From Spirochaetales bacterium (GTDB lineage Bacteria; Spirochaetota; Spirochaetia; Sphaerochaetales; Sphaerochaetaceae), in contig JAAYDK010000247.1 in the NCBI GenBank assembly GCA_012729295.1, forward strand, positions 1 to 34,502: 34,502 nucleotides of DNA, in the 5' to 3' direction. Shown here one piece after another: positions 30,217 to 34,502 of this stretch (position 1 is its first letter; every line of letters begins with the position of its first letter). Made by a program: the position numbers and the translations under genes. The notes beneath the pieces are model-generated. The model had not been told where the DNA came from. It did not search any database and saw nothing but the letters and a program-made list of their open reading frames with translations.

Positions 30217-31587
30217 GTGGCTGTAAAAGATTTAACTACCAGATTCGCATGTTCCCAATGTGGCAGAATAGAGTCGAAATGGTTGGGCCGATGCCCCGAT
30301 TGCGGCTCTTGGAATTCTTTTGTCGAAGAGGTGGTTAAAAAATCTGAGAAATCATCCAATTCTGCATTAGTTAGTAATACTAACAAAATGCAACCCGTTA
30401 AATTATCGAAAGTTACAGTTGAGAATAATATTAGGATTTCAACCGGAATTTCAGAGCTTGACAGAGTTTTGGGAGGCGGTGCAATGCGTGGAGCGACGAT
30501 ATTGCTCGGTGGAGAACCGGGTATCGGCAAGTCAACGCTGATGCTTCAGATGCTTGCGCTGAGCACTGCTGCAAGAACACTGTATGTTTCGGGTGAGGAA
30601 TCTCCTAGCCAAATCAGATTACGCGCAGATCGTCTAAACATTCAAAGTGAATCGGTCACCTTATATTGCGATACAAGACTGGAAGAATTACTGAAAACGA
30701 TGCACAAGATGAAGCCTGATCTTATGGTTATCGATTCGCTTCAAACATTGTCTTCTTCCGATATTCCTTCGATTGCCGGTTCCATACAGCAAATTCGTGT
30801 GTGCAGTATGGAACTTGCCGATGCTGCACGACAGCTGGGGACTGCATTATTCGTCGTTGGGCATGTAACGAAAGACGGGCAGATTGCTGGTCCCAAGGTA
30901 ATCGAACATATCGTTGACACGGTATTGTATTTTGACCAGGCAGAGACAGGCGTTCGATTGGTAAGGGCTGCAAAAAATCGTTATGGAACGGTAGATGAAA
31001 TCGGAATATTCCTGATGGAAGAACGGGGCCTGGTTCCCGTTATCGATCCTGCGGGATTCTTTCTTGGAAAGCGAAAAATGGGCTCCTTGCCCCCTGGAAT
31101 CGCCTATACTGCTATCGTCGAAGGAAGCCGGACTTTCCTTGTTGAGATTCAAGCGCTAACTGTTGATGTTAAAAGCGGAATGCCTCGGGTCTATTCCGAG
31201 CGTATCGAAACCGCGCGAGTGCTACGAGTTGCTGCTGTTCTGGAACGACATGCGGGTATCCGTGTTACAGACCGCGACGTGTATGTAAATGTAGCCGGGG
31301 GAATTCGTCTTTCCGAGGTATCAATCGAACTGGCGTTGGCATTAGCGCTTTATTCTGCAGTTTCATCAAAAGCATTGCCTTTGAAACTTGTATCGTTTGG
31401 AGAACTCAGCCTGGCAGGCGAGATTCGTCCGGTCGTCTTTCCCGATAAACGGGCGAAAGGCGCATACGATATGGGTTTCAGAACTCTGTTGGCCCCGGCA
31501 TCTTCGTTTGAACTCGATCTTCCATTAAAAATACATCGTTGTACAAGTATTGCTGAAGCTATCAGATTAGTTAGCGATACTAACTAA
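30217..31587 (+). CDS. radA: DNA repair protein RadA
   Basis: C4 zinc finger CSQCGRIESKWLGRCPDCGSW, GGEPGIGKSTLMLQ, AAKNRYGTVDEIGIF, C-terminal Lon-like region; GTG start. Confidence 0.95.
   Translation: MAVKDLTTRFACSQCGRIESKWLGRCPDCGSWNSFVEEVVKKSEKSSNSALVSNTNKMQPVKLSKVTVENNIRISTGISELDRVLGGGAMRGATILLGGEPGIGKSTLMLQMLALSTAARTLYVSGEESPSQIRLRADRLNIQSESVTLYCDTRLEELLKTMHKMKPDLMVIDSLQTLSSSDIPSIAGSIQQIRVCSMELADAARQLGTALFVVGHVTKDGQIAGPKVIEHIVDTVLYFDQAETGVRLVRAAKNRYGTVDEIGIFLMEERGLVPVIDPAGFFLGKRKMGSLPPGIAYTAIVEGSRTFLVEIQALTVDVKSGMPRVYSERIETARVLRVAAVLERHAGIRVTDRDVYVNVAGGIRLSEVSIELALALALYSAVSSKALPLKLVSFGELSLAGEIRPVVFPDKRAKGAYDMGFRTLLAPASSFELDLPLKIHRCTSIAEAIRLVSDTN
31567..31587. repeat. Palindrome copy A TTAGTTAG-CGATA-CTAACTAA overlapping the radA stop
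   Basis: 8-bp arms, 5-nt centre. Confidence 0.8.
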
Positions 31588-31762
31588 TGTGGTGTTTATG
31601 ATAGTTTACTGCTTTTTACCGATGAACGACAGTCTAGGCAGAATTGTAAAGATACCTGGATTTAAAAACAAATGAATATAACTGTTTAGTATTACACGAC
31701 CATTAAAAAGTCAGTTGTACACTAACCAGTAGTAATATTCTTTTAAGAAAAAGCAATGCAAA

Positions 31763-31783
31763 TTAGTTAGGACTGCTAACTAA
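31763..31783. repeat. Palindrome copy B TTAGTTAG-GACTG-CTAACTAA overlapping the TraB-family gene stop
   Basis: Same arms and spacing as copy A. Confidence 0.8.
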
Positions 31784-32978
31784 CCCGAAGTTTGTTAATG
31801 AGAAGCGGGAATGCTATAAATGTTCCGATAGAGGCTAGGATACTGGTACTCATAAACACTGCAAATGCGTGCAATATCCGGTTTGAAAACCATTTCTTAA
31901 ACTTTACGATATCATCGGTAAGATGCTCAAAATCTTTTACTCTCGGTTTGCGCAAGGTTACTTCGAGTATCCCTGCAACCATACCGACCCCGAGAGTAGG
32001 GCTGAGTGCCGTTATCGGCGCTGCAAGCATCGACAGTATGATGGTTACCGGATGTGCGAGCGTTGCAATCGCAGCTACTCCCGTAAGTGTTGCATTAAGG
32101 GCGAACCAGTAGAGAAACATTTCGAGCCCGCCTTCCCATCCGGTTCGGATAAAGCCTATCGCGATGATTCCAAGCAACGCGATGACGATGAGCCAGGAAA
32201 ATATCTTCCCGAATGAGGAAGCTTTGGGTACGAATTCCAGATTTGTCGTATCCGGGGAAATCTTTTGGCTATCCAGTTTTTCCAGATGGGCGACAAGACC
32301 GGGAACATGTCCGGCTCCGACGACCGCCACGATGTTATTGCCCTTCTCGCTATAGATGCTGGAGGCAAGATACTGGTCCCGTTCGTCGATGAGAACTTTT
32401 TTTATCGTCGGTAATTCTTTGGCCATTTCTTCAAGCATCGATTGCAGAATGTCGTTCTCTTTCAATTTTTCTAGATCTTCGTCGTTCATCTCTTCATTTG
32501 AAAAAATCGCCGAGATTAAAACCGAAATAAGCTTCATCTTGTTCCAAAAACTCGAGAGTCGCCAGGCACGCTTGAAGGTTACTTGAATTTCACGATCACA
32601 AAGAGAAAACGGAATCTGCTTCTCTTTCGCGATTGTGATCGCACTCATGATTTCGTCCCCCGGTTTGACTCCGGTCTGATTCCCCAGGCGTTTCTGATAC
32701 GAAGAGAGCGCCATGTTGGCGAGCATGAGAAATCCCTTATTTTGCTTGAAGATGGTTTTAAGGTTGAGATCTTCCCAGCCCTTGTCGTTGATGCGGGAAT
32801 TATATCTGCCTTCATCGAGCTCGACACAGATACGATCCGGATTGATTTCTTCTATCGCCTGTGCAACCTCATCGACGCTATGCTGCGAGACATGAGCGGT
32901 TCCGACTAACGTAATGCGCCTTCCATCCGAACATGAAATGGTTTGTCTGGTGCCGCTTGTCTTTTCAATTGTCAGCAT
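31776..32978 (-). CDS. TraB/PrgY-family protein
   Basis: LVGTAHVSQHSVDEVAQAIEEINPDRICVELDEGRY, VAVVGAGHVPGLVAHLE, C-terminal TM helices; Met at 32978 preferred. Confidence 0.88.
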   Translation of the reverse strand: MLTIEKTSGTRQTISCSDGRRITLVGTAHVSQHSVDEVAQAIEEINPDRICVELDEGRYNSRINDKGWEDLNLKTIFKQNKGFLMLANMALSSYQKRLGNQTGVKPGDEIMSAITIAKEKQIPFSLCDREIQVTFKRAWRLSSFWNKMKLISVLISAIFSNEEMNDEDLEKLKENDILQSMLEEMAKELPTIKKVLIDERDQYLASSIYSEKGNNIVAVVGAGHVPGLVAHLEKLDSQKISPDTTNLEFVPKASSFGKIFSWLIVIALLGIIAIGFIRTGWEGGLEMFLYWFALNATLTGVAAIATLAHPVTIILSMLAAPITALSPTLGVGMVAGILEVTLRKPRVKDFEHLTDDIVKFKKWFSNRILHAFAVFMSTSILASIGTFIAFPLLINKLRVS

Positions 32979-33070
32979 GGTTCCTCCGCATTTGTTCAAA
33001 TATAGCGATGAATATCGAAAGGTACAAGAACTTGCTTGAGCAACTGCTCCGATTTGTATACTGTTCTGTT

Positions 33071-33991
33071 ATGCAAAATATCCTGTATCTGTTCAAGTTG
33101 TTCGCCTTTCTGGCGTTCGGTTCGATAGCTGCACTGGCCATAGGTCGCGACTTGCTTCATACGCTTGTCTCGAGGACAATCGATATAGTTTTATTCGGAC
33201 TGTTGTTTTTTATGGGAATCAGTACCGGGCAGATTCCCGATATTGAACAGCAATTAGCACTTATGGGTTTGCAGGCGCTGGTTGCAACCATTCTAGTCAT
33301 AACAGGATGTGTCTTGGTGTCGCTACTGGTGTCTCCGCTGTTGAAAAAAATCTCAGGAGATTCTTATCAGCGTGTAAAAGAGTCCGGATCCTGGAAGCGA
33401 TTTAAAACCCCGCTACTCTTGATAGGGGTAGTATTGCTTGGATTGGCAGCCACATTATATACCGATTGGTTTAATTGGTTTGACGATGGTCTAATTTCGA
33501 TTTTGCTTTATGTGCTTCTGTTCTTAGTCGGGATGCAGTTGGTTCAGAACCGAGTTAATCTCGTACCGTTGCTTCGTTCGCCGCTCATGCTCGCTGTTCC
33601 TTTCATAACCATCACTGGCACCTGGCTCGGAGCTTTGGCCTTACCGTTGTTCTTTCCATATACCATATCAGAATCGATGGCTCTTGTTTCGGGATTCGGA
33701 TGGTATTCTCTTTCGGGGATTCTGCTCAGCGATTTGGGCGATCCCGGATTAGGCACTGTCTCGTTTCTAAGTAATTTGTTCAGAGAGTCGGCTTCATTTA
33801 TACTCATACCGACTTTTGCAGCTATGGGACTCGGGGCCCATTATTCGGTCAGTATCGCGGGGGCTACCAGTATGGACGTAACTCTCCCTCTAATTAAAAA
33901 AAGTTATTCTGATACGGTCGTTCCGCTTGCAATCATCCACGGGTTCATCATGACGCTCGTTGCACCTTTGTTCATAACGCTCTGGTACTAG
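33071..33991 (+). CDS. LysO-family (DUF340) lysine exporter-like membrane protein
   Basis: LLFFMGISTGQIPD, SGFGWYSLSGILLSDLGDPGLGTVSFLSNLFRE, GATSMDVTLPLI; start assigned at 33071 rather than 32933. Confidence 0.82.
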   Translation: MQNILYLFKLFAFLAFGSIAALAIGRDLLHTLVSRTIDIVLFGLLFFMGISTGQIPDIEQQLALMGLQALVATILVITGCVLVSLLVSPLLKKISGDSYQRVKESGSWKRFKTPLLLIGVVLLGLAATLYTDWFNWFDDGLISILLYVLLFLVGMQLVQNRVNLVPLLRSPLMLAVPFITITGTWLGALALPLFFPYTISESMALVSGFGWYSLSGILLSDLGDPGLGTVSFLSNLFRESASFILIPTFAAMGLGAHYSVSIAGATSMDVTLPLIKKSYSDTVVPLAIIHGFIMTLVAPLFITLWY

Positions 33992-34428
33992 ACTTTCGGC
34001 ATAAACAGCTGAACGACGGTTTCGAATCGTCGTTCTTTAAACAACCTGATATAGAGCGGTGTTTCACTCACGCTCCAATCGATGCAATTGTTCGCAAACG
34101 AAGCAACAATCGGTTCGAGTTCCTTACCGTTTGACGGGCTAAAAGGTAGCTGTCTAAACCAGTACGAACCTTTCGGTATGCTCCAGGATTCGCTACCGTC
34201 AACCGGTGTCTCTCTAAACCAGATCGCACGGACTGATCGTTTGACAAGTTCGTCGGTTGGTCTTGCGAGCATATGGATACAGCCTTCGGCAAGAGCCTCC
34301 ATCGGATCCATGTGTGCAAGTAATGCGTCGTATGCAGCCGAACACGTATTGTCGACAAGCATATCCAGCATATCCCGGTATGGCATATCTTGATAAAGAT
34401 GGAGTATCATATCTGTCGATTCAATCAT
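33988..34428 (-). CDS. Hypothetical protein
   Basis: 146-aa ORF; its stop codon overlaps the stop of the LysO-like gene; no family recognised. Confidence 0.5.
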   Translation of the reverse strand: MIESTDMILHLYQDMPYRDMLDMLVDNTCSAAYDALLAHMDPMEALAEGCIHMLARPTDELVKRSVRAIWFRETPVDGSESWSIPKGSYWFRQLPFSPSNGKELEPIVASFANNCIDWSVSETPLYIRLFKERRFETVVQLFMPKV

Positions 34429-34502
34429 GGGGGCAGTGTAGTGGAATCAGGCTGTAATGTACAGTATACGGTTAAAAGGGTTGCCAATAAGCGTCGAGTA
34501 AC

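Noticed and set aside
32933-33070. N-terminal extension of the LysO-like ORF overlapping the TraB-family gene start
   Set aside because: The extension lacks family similarity; the internal Met at 33071 begins the membrane domain.
34060-34067. TGTTTCAC parS half-site
   Set aside because: Only half of the palindrome, inside a coding ORF.

Overview
The window reads as the replication-origin neighbourhood of a bacterial chromosome, probably a spirochaete (taxon inferred from gene content and order; not checked). The core is a minus-strand block jag/khpB - yidC - rnpA - rpmH - dciA-like DUF721 - recF - dnaN - dnaA, then a switch to the plus strand with gyrB - gyrA - (two perfect parS sites) - nfuA-like(-) - parA - parB - cyclophilin/FKBP fusion - radA. 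Flanking genes: a 5'-truncated GH13-like amylase, a divergent SDF-type symporter, gpmI, aminopeptidase P, lgt, S41/ctp protease, rsmE, a sigma-54-activator-like AAA+ protein, murA, a PfkB kinase, a TraB-family protein and a LysO-type exporter. rpmH (51 aa) is missing from the supplied ORF track and was found by reading the minus strand. Best signals beyond routine annotation: (1) a basal unwinding-type origin between dnaN and dnaA with DnaA boxes plus consecutive DnaA-trio-like triplets; (2) a second, unexpected pair of 11-bp-phased tandem DnaA boxes flanking an AT-rich convergent intergenic region about 8 kb away; (3) twin perfect parS sites around a bidirectional terminator; (4) a 21-bp palindrome TTAGTTAG-N5-CTAACTAA sitting on both stop codons of the convergent radA/traB pair, with a near-copy inside radA; (5) MurA with Asp at the usual catalytic Cys; (6) a fused cyclophilin-FKBP protein; (7) a long hairpin inside the rnpA coding sequence and an rpmH/rnpA overlap. 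No tRNA, rRNA, CRISPR, transposase or prophage was recognised. I did not identify a clear novel multi-gene system.
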